Below, in pieces: positions 41,101 through 50,889 of a DNA stretch of 58,640 nt. Source of the DNA: a virus; the IMG/VR virus record IMGVR_UViG_3300009182_000072, positions 1 through 58,640 of that record; one strand, 5' to 3'. The notes beneath the pieces are model-generated. The model did not search any database and had not been told where the DNA came from. It saw only the letters and a program-made list of their open reading frames with translations. Position numbers and translations under genes: made by a program. Position 1 is the stretch's first letter. Every line of letters starts with the position of its first letter.

Positions 41101-44100
41101 TTGAAAAGCGTATTGATAATCTAGAGTACTATACTTCTCTAACATTATTAGAACAAGAAACTAAAGGTCTTACTATCACAGACACTACTGGTCTTGATAG
41201 ATTTAAAAATGGTTTTATTGTTGATGCATTCACTGGTCATAATGTTGGTAATGTGTTATCTCCAGATTACCTATGTTCAGTTGATATGCAGAATGGTGAA
41301 TTGCGTCCATTCTATGTAATGGACAATGTAAACCTTGTTGAGAGTTTGTCAAACGATGGAGATCGTACAACTGCTGGGTATAAAGTTTATGGTGATGTAA
41401 TTACACTACCATTAAATTCTACCACACCACATGTACCATTGGTTACTCAACAATATGCTTCTCGTCTAGAGAATATTAACCCATTCGCTATCTTTACATT
41501 CCTTGGCGATATTCGTTTGAACCCATCTTCAGATGACTGGTTTGAAGTTGCCCGTGCTCCAGATATCGTTCGTAATGTGGAAGGTAACTTTAATACTATT
41601 GCTGCGCTTGCAACTCAAGCTGGAATTCTCGGAACTATCTGGAATGCATGGCAAGTTAATTGGATCGGTCAACCAGTTCCAACTGGTGGATCTTTAATTC
41701 AGTATACAACTGGTTCAAACTGGGCAAATGATCGTGCGCTTGGTGAAGGTGCTACTTACATTAACGTAGATGAATTTAATCAGCGTTTTGGTACTGCTGG
41801 CGCTGGCGGTCCAGCACGTCAGGTTTATGTTTCAACTAGCGCACAAACTGGAACTAGATCTAGAACTGGTGTTAAATCAACTCTTGCAGTTCAAATGGAA
41901 CGTCAGGTTGTTGATGATAAAGTTATCTCAACAGCGTTAATTCCTTATATCCGTAGTCGTAATATTCTGGTTCAGGTTAAGAAACTAAAACCAAATACTA
42001 CTTTCTATCCATATTTTGATAACACTAGCGTATCAGATTACTGCACACCATCTTCATACTTCACATATACTCTACCTTCTGCGACTTCAACAGATTTTGA
42101 AACTGCAAAGAACTCTGGTAGTTTAGCAAATTCAACTGCTCGTATTATCAATAACATCTCTGGTGTATTAACCGCAGACGATGCTGGCAATATGTGTTTG
42201 AATGTTGGTGATGTAATTACTGGTGCTTCTTCAGCTGCAACTGGTGTTGTAGTTGGTAAAGAGTATGATATGGAAAGTGGAGTTAGAAAACTCCATGTAA
42301 TGAATATCAAGGGTACATTCACTCTTAATGAACAAATCTCTGGTTCAATCTCTGGTGCTGTTGGAACATTAACTGCCAAAGAAAATAACAAGTCTCAGGG
42401 TGCTGCTCTTGTAACTAATTCTATTGGTGATCTAAACTTTATCTATCATATTCCAAATACCAGTTCTATTAACTTTAGAACTGGTACTCGTGAATTTAAA
42501 CTACTTGACGTAAGCACTGTTACTGGTCAACAGTCATCTTCTGCTAAGACTCAATATGAAGCAACTGGTATTCTAGAGACAAAGCAACAGACTGTTCTTT
42601 CTATTCGTAATGCTCATATTATTCAAGAGATCGTTGCTGAGAATGATACTGTTTCTCGTACTATTGAGCGTGTTGCACGTGATACTGGTTGGTATGATCC
42701 ACTTGCTCAAACATTCTTGGTTCAAAATCCAGGTGGTGCTTTCTTAAGTAAAGTTGATATTTTCTTTGCAACTAGAGATAGTCAACTTCCTGTAACATTA
42801 CAAATTCGTGATGTTGTAAATGGATATCCAGGTAAGCGTGTTCTACCTTTCTCAGAAGTTACATTGAACCCATCTCAGGTTAATATCTCTTCAACTACTG
42901 TTGCGATGACTGATGGTTCTGGATCTAACTATCCAAAGTATGATACACCAACTACTTTCACTTTCCCATCTCCTGTTTATGTTCAGGATGGTGAAGAGTA
43001 TTGTATCGTTCTAGCATCTGACTCAAACAACTACAAAGTTTGGATTAGTCAGATGGGTGATATTATCCCAGCTTCTTCAAGAACTATTTCTGAACAACCA
43101 TATGCTGGTGTTCTCTTTAAGTCACAGAATGCATCAACTTGGACAGCAAACCAAGATCAAGATTTAAAGTTTACGGTTTATCGTGCAAACTTTGACACGC
43201 TAGTAACTGGTAGCGTTGTATTTACAAATGACGTATTACCTACTCCAGTTATTGACACAGATCCTTTTGAAACTGTATCTGGAACTAACAAAATTCGTGT
43301 GTGGCATCGTGACCATGGTTTATTTACAGGTTCTAAAGTTCAATTTGATAATACTGATACCACAGTTTACGCTGGTGAAGCATCTTCTGGTGGTACTATT
43401 ACTACTTCAACTTCTAGCACTACAGTTACTGGTACTGGAACATTGTTTATAACTGACTTTACTGCTTCTGGTGCTGCTTTATTCCGAGCATCTGATGGTA
43501 AGTGTATCGGTATCGTTGACCATGTAACAAATGATACTACATTGGTATTGAAAGCCAATGCCTCAGTTACAATCGGTACTGGAGTTGCTTATAAGTATGC
43601 ACTTCCAATCAATGGAATTCCTGTTACTGAAATTTATCATGATACTCTTGGTGCTGCTATTACTCAAACTATTAGTGATGTTGATCTAGATTCATACTGT
43701 ATTACTGTTACTACAAGCGCATCAACTACTGGTTATACTGGTGGAGATATGGTTCGTGCTGGTTATAACGTAATCTATGACGTAGTTCAACCAAGTATTC
43801 AATACCAAAACTTCCCAGATACTAATTGTGATTTTACATTCAAAGGAACTTCTGGTAAGTCTGTTGATGGTAGCGAAAGTCCGTATGTTCTTGGAACTTA
43901 TTCTGGAGTTACACCGAATGATAGTAACTATCTAAATGCTCCTGGAGTTATTGCTTCCACAATCAATCAGTCTACTTTTGTTGGCTCTAAGACTGCTTTC
44001 TTGCAAGCAACTATCTCGTCATCAAATAGTTCTGTTACACCAATTATTGATACTCATAGAACATCGCTAATTACTGTTTCTAATAAGCTGAATAATCCAT

Positions 44101-45230
44101 CTCAAGATAATGTCAATGTGGCTAATCTTGATGATAGAACTCTCTTCACTGGTGCAACTGGTGCATATAGTTTTGCAAATGCTGGATCTGCATGGACAGC
44201 AAATACTGCTAAAGTTGTTGGTGATCAAGTAAACTATGCTGGTAATTTATATACTGTAACTCAGGCTGGCACAACTGGAAATGTAGCACCAACTCATACT
44301 GTAGGTAGTGTTTCAAATACACCATTAAATAGTACATTATCTGGAGTTATAATTACTGGAACTGCAGGACAATTTAGCTGTACATCAACTTCTTTATCTC
44401 TGGGGCAACCAATAACTATTACTGGAAGCTATGGTGGTACTGGTTCTATTACTAGCTACGCAACTGGTACTACATATTATATTATTACAACAAATGGTAC
44501 AACTACCTTTACATTATCTGCGAGTTTAGGTGGTTCCGCAATTACTACAACTGCAGGAACTCCAACTGGTTTAACGTACACAACTACTGGCGGAACATTA
44601 GTATTAACATACGCTGGTAACTCTTCAACTATTACTTCTACCAATGCTGCAGTTTGTGCCCTAATACAAACTGTCTCTGTTGGTAAATACGTAACAATAT
44701 CAAGTGCAACTACTGCTGGAAACAATGGTACTTACCTAGTTACTAAAGTAGCTGGTGATGGTTCTACAACTGGAACTATTACTATCCTTAAGACTAGTAC
44801 TACTACTGCCGAAGCAGCAGTAAGTGGAACCACAGTTAAACTAAGAACTTTATTCGTAGATGAAATTGCTCCAAAGGGTAGTACATCGGTTAATAAATAT
44901 ATCTCGAAAGCGATTAAATTAGAAAACCCATCTAGTTTCTTTAGAGTAAGATTATCAACTAACTGCCCAAGCGATTCAAACGTATTGGTATATTACAAGA
45001 CTAATCCAGTTGGATCTACTCAAGACTTAGAATTGGTTAACTGGACATTGAGTTCTCCAGATTATCCTATTAAGAAAGTTCAGAACGGTAATGGAACATT
45101 CTATGATGTGGATTACTCTGAAGAGAATCTAGTCCCGTTTGATTCTATCGCTGTTAAGATCGTAATGCAGTCTACTAATAGTTCTGCACCTCCAAGAATC
45201 AAAGATTTGAGAATTATTGCCTGCGCATAA
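38136..45230 (+). CDS. giant baseplate/fibre-attachment protein (DUF4815 family)
   Basis: 2364 residues. The N-terminus (NKFHRILFRPSYAVQARELT, LQSILQNQIKRHGDHVFKQG, then AMVIPGQISLD) is the DUF4815 domain of T4-like aquatic phages, a structural protein thought to sit at the wedge periphery like T4 gp10. About 1-900 holds conserved blocks (YRPEDGGDEANLAVG, GKAYVQGYEIEKIATEY, VSLRDVLDFRPR); about 1500-1750 contains the RDTGWYDPLAQTFLVQNPGG block, typical for the family. CBM5/12-like modules are inserted near 39074-39235 and 44190-44330. The C-terminus (VDEIAPKGSTSVNKYISKAI, RIKDLRIIACA) is also conserved. It is preceded by a late box. Confidence 0.82.
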   Translation: MLDFNTEPYNDDFDENNKFHRILFRPSYAVQARELTQLQSILQNQIKRHGDHVFKQGAMVIPGQISLDTKLSYVKLEVFNSAGDVTETFIANLAGKTLVGESGLTAQIIAISNADGSDPTTLFVRYTSSADDTTTKVFADGEILTTSDDAYTVTALASDATGTGSAATIERGVYYVNGFFVLCDTQTIVLDKYTNTPSYRVGLTIDEQKVTPEDTGYESLLDNAQNSYNYAAPGAHRYYIDLILTKLAPDSTDDVDFIELLSVNEGQVKREVTKTAYAEIEKTLARRTYDESGNYTTKPFKIDIREHRNNNRGTWVANKAYLIGDVVTYDTNIYVAKNSSTSVNIPPTHTTGTSYDGASSTGINWEYNLNPFYNRGIYRPEDGGDEANLAVGMEPGKAYVQGYEIEKIATEYVTVPKARDFVQTSNTYLTAPMGNFVYIANTNSLPPFDSTSGMPTITLYNRFTSSVGVAPSGATAVGTARVRGIEWDSGTLGSISAVYKLYLFDVTMSNGYDFNRDVKSLYYSRSDTNLNFTADINSLVTQLVGSATTYSSYPTKGASTTLIGIGSAWQGGTSASPALKVGDYIRIGPNTSTNVRRVTTITNNGTIVVDSSVTADGDIIYLISTKIQEPQNNKLIYPLPNYAIKSVRDATSAKQIIYYGMQYLSGTSTSISGGACTLTINTTAGVFADSAETDNYIVVWYDATSGGTVVLPNSISAGGSSSITFTLPSSYASSNFIVMATIKKIGSDGGEKTKTLQTVTQTYTTQAATTKAILSLGKADVLRIKSIYMDTGSFASPSGTYTVDIFDRYDFDNGQRDTHYDLGRLILKSSFAPPSAPISVTFEYFSHSSGDYFTVNSYPSTISRKDIPPYNGVSLRDVLDFRPRISDAGTTFSGSGSSFAMTPKRGQDITVSYSYYLSRKDKIAISPDGSFFDVTGVSSLSPSEPVDPATGMVLYKLTLEPYTFGTSNANIIIDQVDNKRYTMRDIGKLEKRIDNLEYYTSLTLLEQETKGLTITDTTGLDRFKNGFIVDAFTGHNVGNVLSPDYLCSVDMQNGELRPFYVMDNVNLVESLSNDGDRTTAGYKVYGDVITLPLNSTTPHVPLVTQQYASRLENINPFAIFTFLGDIRLNPSSDDWFEVARAPDIVRNVEGNFNTIAALATQAGILGTIWNAWQVNWIGQPVPTGGSLIQYTTGSNWANDRALGEGATYINVDEFNQRFGTAGAGGPARQVYVSTSAQTGTRSRTGVKSTLAVQMERQVVDDKVISTALIPYIRSRNILVQVKKLKPNTTFYPYFDNTSVSDYCTPSSYFTYTLPSATSTDFETAKNSGSLANSTARIINNISGVLTADDAGNMCLNVGDVITGASSAATGVVVGKEYDMESGVRKLHVMNIKGTFTLNEQISGSISGAVGTLTAKENNKSQGAALVTNSIGDLNFIYHIPNTSSINFRTGTREFKLLDVSTVTGQQSSSAKTQYEATGILETKQQTVLSIRNAHIIQEIVAENDTVSRTIERVARDTGWYDPLAQTFLVQNPGGAFLSKVDIFFATRDSQLPVTLQIRDVVNGYPGKRVLPFSEVTLNPSQVNISSTTVAMTDGSGSNYPKYDTPTTFTFPSPVYVQDGEEYCIVLASDSNNYKVWISQMGDIIPASSRTISEQPYAGVLFKSQNASTWTANQDQDLKFTVYRANFDTLVTGSVVFTNDVLPTPVIDTDPFETVSGTNKIRVWHRDHGLFTGSKVQFDNTDTTVYAGEASSGGTITTSTSSTTVTGTGTLFITDFTASGAALFRASDGKCIGIVDHVTNDTTLVLKANASVTIGTGVAYKYALPINGIPVTEIYHDTLGAAITQTISDVDLDSYCITVTTSASTTGYTGGDMVRAGYNVIYDVVQPSIQYQNFPDTNCDFTFKGTSGKSVDGSESPYVLGTYSGVTPNDSNYLNAPGVIASTINQSTFVGSKTAFLQATISSSNSSVTPIIDTHRTSLITVSNKLNNPSQDNVNVANLDDRTLFTGATGAYSFANAGSAWTANTAKVVGDQVNYAGNLYTVTQAGTTGNVAPTHTVGSVSNTPLNSTLSGVIITGTAGQFSCTSTSLSLGQPITITGSYGGTGSITSYATGTTYYIITTNGTTTFTLSASLGGSAITTTAGTPTGLTYTTTGGTLVLTYAGNSSTITSTNAAVCALIQTVSVGKYVTISSATTAGNNGTYLVTKVAGDGSTTGTITILKTSTTTAEAAVSGTTVKLRTLFVDEIAPKGSTSVNKYISKAIKLENPSSFFRVRLSTNCPSDSNVLVYYKTNPVGSTQDLELVNWTLSSPDYPIKKVQNGNGTFYDVDYSEENLVPFDSIAVKIVMQSTNSSAPPRIKDLRIIACA

Positions 45231-45231
45231 T

Positions 45232-45462
45232 ATGTATATAAAAGTTGAAGGAAATTCGGGATTAGTTAGGGATGTTGACACTATGGCAATCCTAAATACT
45301 AATAGAGCAGACTATGATAATTATATTCGTAAAAAAGAATCCCTAATGTCCGATAAAGATCAAATAGCTAATCAGGCAATAGAAATAAATAACCTAAAAC
45401 AAGATTTGAGCGAAATCAAACACATGCTATCAGCATTATTGCAAGCCAGCACAAAAGGATAA
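45232..45462 (+). CDS. conserved small coiled-coil protein
   Basis: 76 residues from the ATG at 45232, 1 nt after the preceding stop. MYIKVEGNSGLVRDVDTMAI begins a beta hairpin, and IEINNLKQDLSEIKHMLSAL is a C-terminal coiled coil. I recognise this as a conserved protein placed after the giant structural gene in T4-like aquatic phages. It is possibly an assembly factor or small virion protein. A CTAAATA at 45292-45298 lies inside it and could drive the fibre gene at 45470. Confidence 0.7.
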   Translation: MYIKVEGNSGLVRDVDTMAILNTNRADYDNYIRKKESLMSDKDQIANQAIEINNLKQDLSEIKHMLSALLQASTKG

Positions 45463-45469
45463 GTAGAAA

Positions 45470-46513
45470 ATGTCAACATTAACCTTAAGAGCGACTAAAG
45501 GTTCACCTCTTACCAATACTGAAGTCGATAATAACTTTAGTAACCTAAACACAGATAAACTGGAAGCCACCTATGCTGGTGCTATGAACAGTTTAACTGG
45601 CGGTACTTCTATTGTTACTCTTGGCACTATTGGTACTGGTGTTTGGAATGGTACTATTATTACTGGTCAATATGGTGGCACTGGCGTAGCAAATACTGGT
45701 AAAACTATTACACTTGGTGGTAACCTAACTACCTCTGGCGCATTTACTACTACGCTTACTGTATCTGCAAATACTAGCGTAACACTACCAACAACTGGTA
45801 CTCTTGCCACTCTTACTGGCACAGAATCTCTAACAAATAAGAAACTTGGTAGTTTAACTACTAATGGTCTTGTTACTACTTCTGGTGCAGATGGTACTCT
45901 TAGTGTTACAACTCTTGGTACTGGCGTAGCAACATTCTTATCTACTCCATCATCAGCAAACCTTATTTCTGTTGTTACTGATGAGACTGGTACTGGTTCT
46001 CTAGTATTCGCAACTAGCCCAACTCTAACTACTCCTACTATCGGTGTTGCAACTGCTACTAGTGTTAACAAAGTTGCTATTACTGCTCCAGCTACGTCAG
46101 CTACTTTGACTATTGCTGATGGAACTACAATATCTACTGCTGGTAATTTTAGCACTAGTGGTGCGTTTGCTCTAACATTAACTACTACTGCAGGAACTAA
46201 CGTAACCTTACCTATAAGTGGTACTCTGGTAAATACCGCAGTAACTACCCTAAGTAGTCTAGTATCTATTGGTACTATTACTACTGGTGTTTGGTCAGCT
46301 ACTGCGATTGGACCAACAAAGGGTGGTACTGGTTTAACTACTTACGCTACTGGGGATATGATTTATGCTTCCGCAGCAAACACCCTAAGTAAATTAACAG
46401 TAGGTACAGATGGACAAGTTTTAACGCTGGCAAGTGGAGTGCCTACATGGTCAACTTCTACAGCAGCATCAACTGGCAAGGCTATTGCCATGGCAATAGT
46501 TTTCGGCGCATAA
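45470..46513 (+). CDS. tail fibre protein, Thr/Gly-rich
   Basis: 347 residues. It starts MSTLTLRATKGSPLTNTEVD, with the NNFSNLNTDKLE helix typical of phage short-fibre or fibre-attachment N-termini, followed by beta-rich repeats (TLGTIGTGVWNGTIITGQYG, and later the same core again as SIGTITTGVWSATAIGPTKG). The end, DGQVLTLASGVPTWST, is a common fibre motif. It is expected to be trimeric and to project from the baseplate. AAGTAG gives a weak ribosome-binding site. Confidence 0.8.
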   Translation: MSTLTLRATKGSPLTNTEVDNNFSNLNTDKLEATYAGAMNSLTGGTSIVTLGTIGTGVWNGTIITGQYGGTGVANTGKTITLGGNLTTSGAFTTTLTVSANTSVTLPTTGTLATLTGTESLTNKKLGSLTTNGLVTTSGADGTLSVTTLGTGVATFLSTPSSANLISVVTDETGTGSLVFATSPTLTTPTIGVATATSVNKVAITAPATSATLTIADGTTISTAGNFSTSGAFALTLTTTAGTNVTLPISGTLVNTAVTTLSSLVSIGTITTGVWSATAIGPTKGGTGLTTYATGDMIYASAANTLSKLTVGTDGQVLTLASGVPTWSTSTAASTGKAIAMAIVFGA

Positions 46514-46530
46514 TTTAAAGAGGAAATAAA

Positions 46531-46935
46531 ATGGCAAATCCAAATATCGTATCAGTAGCTACTATCAATGGTGCTACTACATATCAAGCATTGACAAACA
46601 CAAACGATAATGCTTTAATTACTAATGCTGCATCTAGCAGTACTATTATTAAAGTTAACAATATTTTTGTATCAAACGTAAATGGTGTTTCAGCTGCGAC
46701 TGTATCACTATCATTCCGCTCTGCTGCAAATACTGTTACTAGTGGTACACTTTCAACTGCGGCTAGTGGTACTGCATATCGTATGGTATATCAAGTTTCT
46801 GTTCCAGCTAACTCAACTCTAATGTTGTTGGATAAAGCTGGTTCAATCTACTTGACAGAAAATACTTCATTATCAATTCAGGCTGGTACAGCAAGTTATC
46901 TAGAGGTTGTTGCTTCATACGAAACAATTTCTTAA
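46531..46935 (+). CDS. small conserved virion protein
   Basis: 134 residues beginning MANPNIVSVATINGATTYQA, with a beta-sandwich composition (IIKVNNIFVSNVNGVSAATV and VYQVSVPANSTLMLLDKAGS). The family is widespread in T4-like aquatic phages next to fibre genes, often with the start MANPNIV. Strong AAGAGGAAA ribosome-binding site. It probably decorates a fibre or the head; not known. Confidence 0.7.
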   Translation: MANPNIVSVATINGATTYQALTNTNDNALITNAASSSTIIKVNNIFVSNVNGVSAATVSLSFRSAANTVTSGTLSTAASGTAYRMVYQVSVPANSTLMLLDKAGSIYLTENTSLSIQAGTASYLEVVASYETIS

Positions 46936-46963
46936 TTTTAGTTTTTGAATAAGACGGGACACC

Positions 46964-49900
46964 ATGTCTAAGAGATACCCAGGAAATTTTATTACTGGAA
47001 ACCCAGTAGCACTATCACAAACATCAAATAATGGTGTATGGGATTTAAAAGATAATTATGCTGCAACGAATGCGGGCACATGGCAGGAAAATGATGGTAT
47101 CTATGAGATTCCAAATTCTCTAAGATTTAGATCTGCAACAACTCCATATCTTCAAAGAACTCCAACAGTTGCTGGTAATCAGAGAACATTTACAATATCC
47201 TATTGGCTTAAAAAGGGTAGTGCTGACACAGATAGACAAGTTGTTAGTTTTGGTAATACACTATCATTCTTAATTTACCATGGCGGCAGTAATACTCAAG
47301 AATTTGCAATGGGTTCTCAATCCCTTGGTGTTTCAAATCCATGGTACTTGTCATCTGTAGCAAAATTCCGAGACGTTGGCGGTTGGTATCACTTTGTAGT
47401 AGCAATAGACACAACACAAACTACTCCATCAAACAGAGCACTTGCATGGGTTAATGGGGTTCAAATAACTGCATGGAGAGACAACGCACCTCCATCGCAA
47501 AACTATGATACTGGTGCTAGTTCAGCAACTAGCCACTCAATTGGTCGTAGAGAAGATAATGGTTACGGTTTGTTGGATGGTTACCTAGCTGAATTTAATT
47601 GGGTAGATGGTCAAGCACTAGATCCGTCATACTTTGGTTATACAGATTCTACTACTGGTATCTGGCAACCAAAACGATATACTGGTGGTTATGGTACAAA
47701 TGGTTGCTACTTACCATTTAATCAGTACACTTCTCAAAGAATGCTTGGTAAGAATTATAACTCAAGCAATCTAATTACGTACTCAGAACAATTTGATAAT
47801 GCTGCATGGTTAAAACCAGCATCAGCAGTAGCCACAGTCGTTACTGCAAATGCTACAACCGCTCCTGATGGAAGTACTACTGCAGATTTATTAACTTTTG
47901 CTGGTGCCACAACTCACCCATGTTATCAAGAATATACTGTACCAACTTTTGTAGTAGGTGATACGTATACTGCAAGTGCTTACTTAAAGACTTCAGTTGC
48001 AGGTACATATAATTTGCAGCTAGTTTATTTCTATACTAGTGGTGGTAATCAAGATGGTTATACTCAGGTAGTATTTGATTCAAATGGTAATTTAACTTCT
48101 GCTACGCCACTTTACGGTTCTTATGCAGCATCTAAAGTACAATACGTTGGTAATGGATGGTATCGTGTTTCTGTAACTAATCAATGGTTAAATCAGGGTG
48201 GGGCATTCTCTGGAACAGTTATTCGTATGTCGATCGGACAAGGTTCTGGTGCATCTTCAATCTACGCATGGGGTGCACAATTAAACCTTGGTAATACTGC
48301 TGATACATATAAACAAACAGTTGCATCTGTTATTAATAATAGCTGGAATCCAAATGGTGGTCTAGTTGTAAGCACCAGTTTAGTTGCGAATACAGGTAAT
48401 ATCAATCACAGTAGATATCTAAGATATACTGATGCTACTTTACCAACTACCAGTGGTACAATTTATAGCGTATTTAGTGGTTATGGTACAGGCGGTGAAG
48501 GTAAGAACAGCGTTGAAATACGATATACACCTCCAACTGCAATTGCATATAATACTCTTGAAATTAAGTGGGGTGATAGTAATAATAACAATAGTGCAGG
48601 TGCTCCGCTATTTGTAAATGGCACACAAGTTGCAACTGTTAATGGTGGTCAGGGTGGTGGTAAAACGCAGATATATCAGGCTACAAGCGGTACACTTACA
48701 TCATGTGGTGTGGGTGGTGGTATTAGTGGTCAGTATGGTGCACACATAGATTATATTAAAATCAATGGTGTGTTTTTGGCAGATGCTAACCTTAATGATA
48801 TATCATTGGATTCACCTACTAATGTATTTACATCAGCAACTGATATCGGTGGGGTATTTTCTGGTAACTATTGTACGCTAAATTCATTATGGAAACGTAA
48901 TGTATCATCTTATGCTACAATTACTCATGGGGGATCTCAAGCATCTGGTACTGGTGAGTATTCAGGATCAATGGTTGTTACTAGTGGAAAGTGGTATTGG
49001 GAAGCATATCAGTATGGAGCAGCTGGTGCTCAAGGCGATTATATTGGTTTTTCTAATTATTTCACACCAGATGTTGGTAGCAATCTTAGATTATATGGAT
49101 CTAATGGACAGTGGTATAATGGTTCATGGCAAACAGCTACATGGCCAACCTATACTGATGGAGATCTTATTGGTGTTGCTGTAGATGTTGATGCTGGTAC
49201 TTCAACTTTCTATAAGAATGGTGTATCTGCTGGTTCAATTACATTTGCTGCAGGTAATCCAGTAATGCCATTCGGAAATATTGCAACTGGTTCTACTTAT
49301 ACAAATTATAATTTTGGACAACGTCAATTCCAATATACTCCACCAACTGGATATAAATCTTTAAATACTACAAACCTACAAGCACTTGGTTCAGCTTATG
49401 TTGCTACTGCTGGTATAAATCCAAGCAAATGGTTTGATACTATTGTTTATACTGGTAATAGTGCTAATACGGGAAATAAAATTAGCACATTAAATTTTGC
49501 ACCAGATTTTCTTTGGATTAAGAACAGAGGTGCCGCAATAACTCATAGCATATATGATACACGTCGTGGTGCTGGTAGACGTTTAAGTATAGCAGACAAT
49601 ACTGTAGAAAATAATTATGAATCGCAGATGACTTCATTTAATAGTGATGGTTTTACTGTTGCAACTACTAATAATGAAGTTAACGAAGCTGGTAAATCTT
49701 ATGTTGCATGGAATTGGAAAGAATCAGTTGTATCTGGTTTAAATATTATTACATATACAGGTACTGGCTCAACAACTTCTATCTCACATAATCTTGGTGT
49801 AGTTCCAAGCATGGTTATTGTTAAGGTTAGAACTGGTGGTGCAAATGACTGGTATTTTAAGCATAAGAGTCTTGCAAGTGGATATAATCTTGTAATGGAT

Positions 49901-50425
49901 TCAGTTTCCTCACCAGTTCAACCAACATCTAATGGATATATTGGAGATTTGTCTTCTTCTAGTACTATTAGTCTTGTATCTGGATCAAGTACTTCACAAA
50001 ACGTAAATGCTTCTGGGTGGACTTATGTTGCATATGTATTCGCTGAAGTTCCAGGATTTAGTAAGTTTGGTTTTTATACTGCGAATAATGCTGCTGATGG
50101 ACCATTTGTTTACCTAGGATTTAAACCAAAATATATTATGGTTAGATCAATAGCTAGTAGTGTGAATAGAGATTGGTTAGTTTGGGATTCTACTAGAACT
50201 CCATATAATAACTACAACACATCAGACCCACATGCTGGAGCGCAAGCGTTTATTACTGGCACATCATATACTGGAACACCAGGTTATAGTGATGCGATTG
50301 ATTATCTAAGCAATGGATTTAAGTTTAGAAATGCTGCTTCTCCAAATTATAATGCATCTAGTGAAACATATATTTACGCTGCTTTTGCCGAGTCACCATT
50401 TGCCCTAAATAATAGAGCAATATAA
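46964..50425 (+). CDS. large tail fibre with LamG and SPRY-like domains
   Basis: 1153 residues. The N-terminal domain (FRSATTPYLQRTPTVAGNQR, then FTISYWLKKG, WYHFVVAIDTTQ and NRALAWVNGVQ) is a concanavalin-like LamG sandwich. Around 280-440 is a CBM-like jelly roll (LLTFAGATTHPCYQEY, VQYVGNGWYRVSVT). About 650-790 is a SPRY-like domain (SGKWYWEAYQYG, DLIGVAVDVDAGTSTFYKNG). The C-terminal 300 residues (FLWIKNRGAAITHSIYDTRR, then the EVPGFSKFGFYTAN, DGPFVYLGFKPKYIMVR block) recur in the fibre at 50916. These are carbohydrate- or protein-binding folds, so it is a receptor-binding candidate. Confidence 0.82.
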   Translation: MSKRYPGNFITGNPVALSQTSNNGVWDLKDNYAATNAGTWQENDGIYEIPNSLRFRSATTPYLQRTPTVAGNQRTFTISYWLKKGSADTDRQVVSFGNTLSFLIYHGGSNTQEFAMGSQSLGVSNPWYLSSVAKFRDVGGWYHFVVAIDTTQTTPSNRALAWVNGVQITAWRDNAPPSQNYDTGASSATSHSIGRREDNGYGLLDGYLAEFNWVDGQALDPSYFGYTDSTTGIWQPKRYTGGYGTNGCYLPFNQYTSQRMLGKNYNSSNLITYSEQFDNAAWLKPASAVATVVTANATTAPDGSTTADLLTFAGATTHPCYQEYTVPTFVVGDTYTASAYLKTSVAGTYNLQLVYFYTSGGNQDGYTQVVFDSNGNLTSATPLYGSYAASKVQYVGNGWYRVSVTNQWLNQGGAFSGTVIRMSIGQGSGASSIYAWGAQLNLGNTADTYKQTVASVINNSWNPNGGLVVSTSLVANTGNINHSRYLRYTDATLPTTSGTIYSVFSGYGTGGEGKNSVEIRYTPPTAIAYNTLEIKWGDSNNNNSAGAPLFVNGTQVATVNGGQGGGKTQIYQATSGTLTSCGVGGGISGQYGAHIDYIKINGVFLADANLNDISLDSPTNVFTSATDIGGVFSGNYCTLNSLWKRNVSSYATITHGGSQASGTGEYSGSMVVTSGKWYWEAYQYGAAGAQGDYIGFSNYFTPDVGSNLRLYGSNGQWYNGSWQTATWPTYTDGDLIGVAVDVDAGTSTFYKNGVSAGSITFAAGNPVMPFGNIATGSTYTNYNFGQRQFQYTPPTGYKSLNTTNLQALGSAYVATAGINPSKWFDTIVYTGNSANTGNKISTLNFAPDFLWIKNRGAAITHSIYDTRRGAGRRLSIADNTVENNYESQMTSFNSDGFTVATTNNEVNEAGKSYVAWNWKESVVSGLNIITYTGTGSTTSISHNLGVVPSMVIVKVRTGGANDWYFKHKSLASGYNLVMDSVSSPVQPTSNGYIGDLSSSSTISLVSGSSTSQNVNASGWTYVAYVFAEVPGFSKFGFYTANNAADGPFVYLGFKPKYIMVRSIASSVNRDWLVWDSTRTPYNNYNTSDPHAGAQAFITGTSYTGTPGYSDAIDYLSNGFKFRNAASPNYNASSETYIYAAFAESPFALNNRAI
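50405..50411 (+). promoter_or_regulatory. candidate late promoter box
   Basis: CTAAATA followed by ATAGAG inside the last codons of the fibre gene, 25 nt before the small gene at 50437. Confidence 0.42.
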
Positions 50426-50436
50426 AGAGAAAAGAA

Positions 50437-50889
50437 ATGACAACTTACTACTTAAATGGAACAGCACTTCATGAAGATGCTGACTTTACAATTAATGGAA
50501 TGTCTTATCCATACTCATGGTTAGAAGGTACTTCGCCATCAGTTCGTGCATCACTGGGTATTGAGAAAACTGGCGATATCAATTTTGATACTGCATATTA
50601 CTGGGCTGTAGGAAATCCAAAAGATCTTGAAGATACACAAGATACAAAGGGTTTAAAAACTACTTGTACTGCTACTATTAAATCGCTTACAAATACTCTA
50701 TTGAAGTCAACAGATTACTACATCCTACGTCATGAAGTTGAACAAGCAGAAATTCCAGAAACAGTTGTAACATATCGTGCAGCTGTTATTGAGGAATCAG
50801 AAAGAGTAGTAACAGCTATCGCTGATGTAACTACAGTTGAAGGATTGGTTACCGTAATGGGATCAATCGTTTGGCCAGAAGCTAAATAA
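50437..50889 (+). CDS. fibre-associated protein, probable assembly chaperone
   Basis: 150 residues. Starts MTTYYLNGTALHEDADFTIN, and the second half is helical (TTCTATIKSLTNTLLKSTDY, YILRHEVEQ, TVVTYRAAVIEESERVVTAI). The C-terminal half, with TVTYRAAVI and W-P-x-A/E at the end, is shared with the gene at 56999, and both follow a giant fibre gene; this is the arrangement and helical type of tail-fibre assembly proteins. It likely folds or caps the fibre encoded upstream. Confidence 0.68.
   Translation: MTTYYLNGTALHEDADFTINGMSYPYSWLEGTSPSVRASLGIEKTGDINFDTAYYWAVGNPKDLEDTQDTKGLKTTCTATIKSLTNTLLKSTDYYILRHEVEQAEIPETVVTYRAAVIEESERVVTAIADVTTVEGLVTVMGSIVWPEAK
50882..50888 (+). promoter_or_regulatory. 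candidate late promoter box
   Basis: CTAAATA then ATATAG overlapping the stop of the preceding gene, 27 nt upstream of the giant fibre gene at 50916. Confidence 0.45.

Noticed and set aside
45667-46155. Open frame on the minus strand opposite the Thr-rich fibre
   Set aside because: It is a Val-rich shadow of ACT/GGT-rich codons on the plus strand, without a start context.
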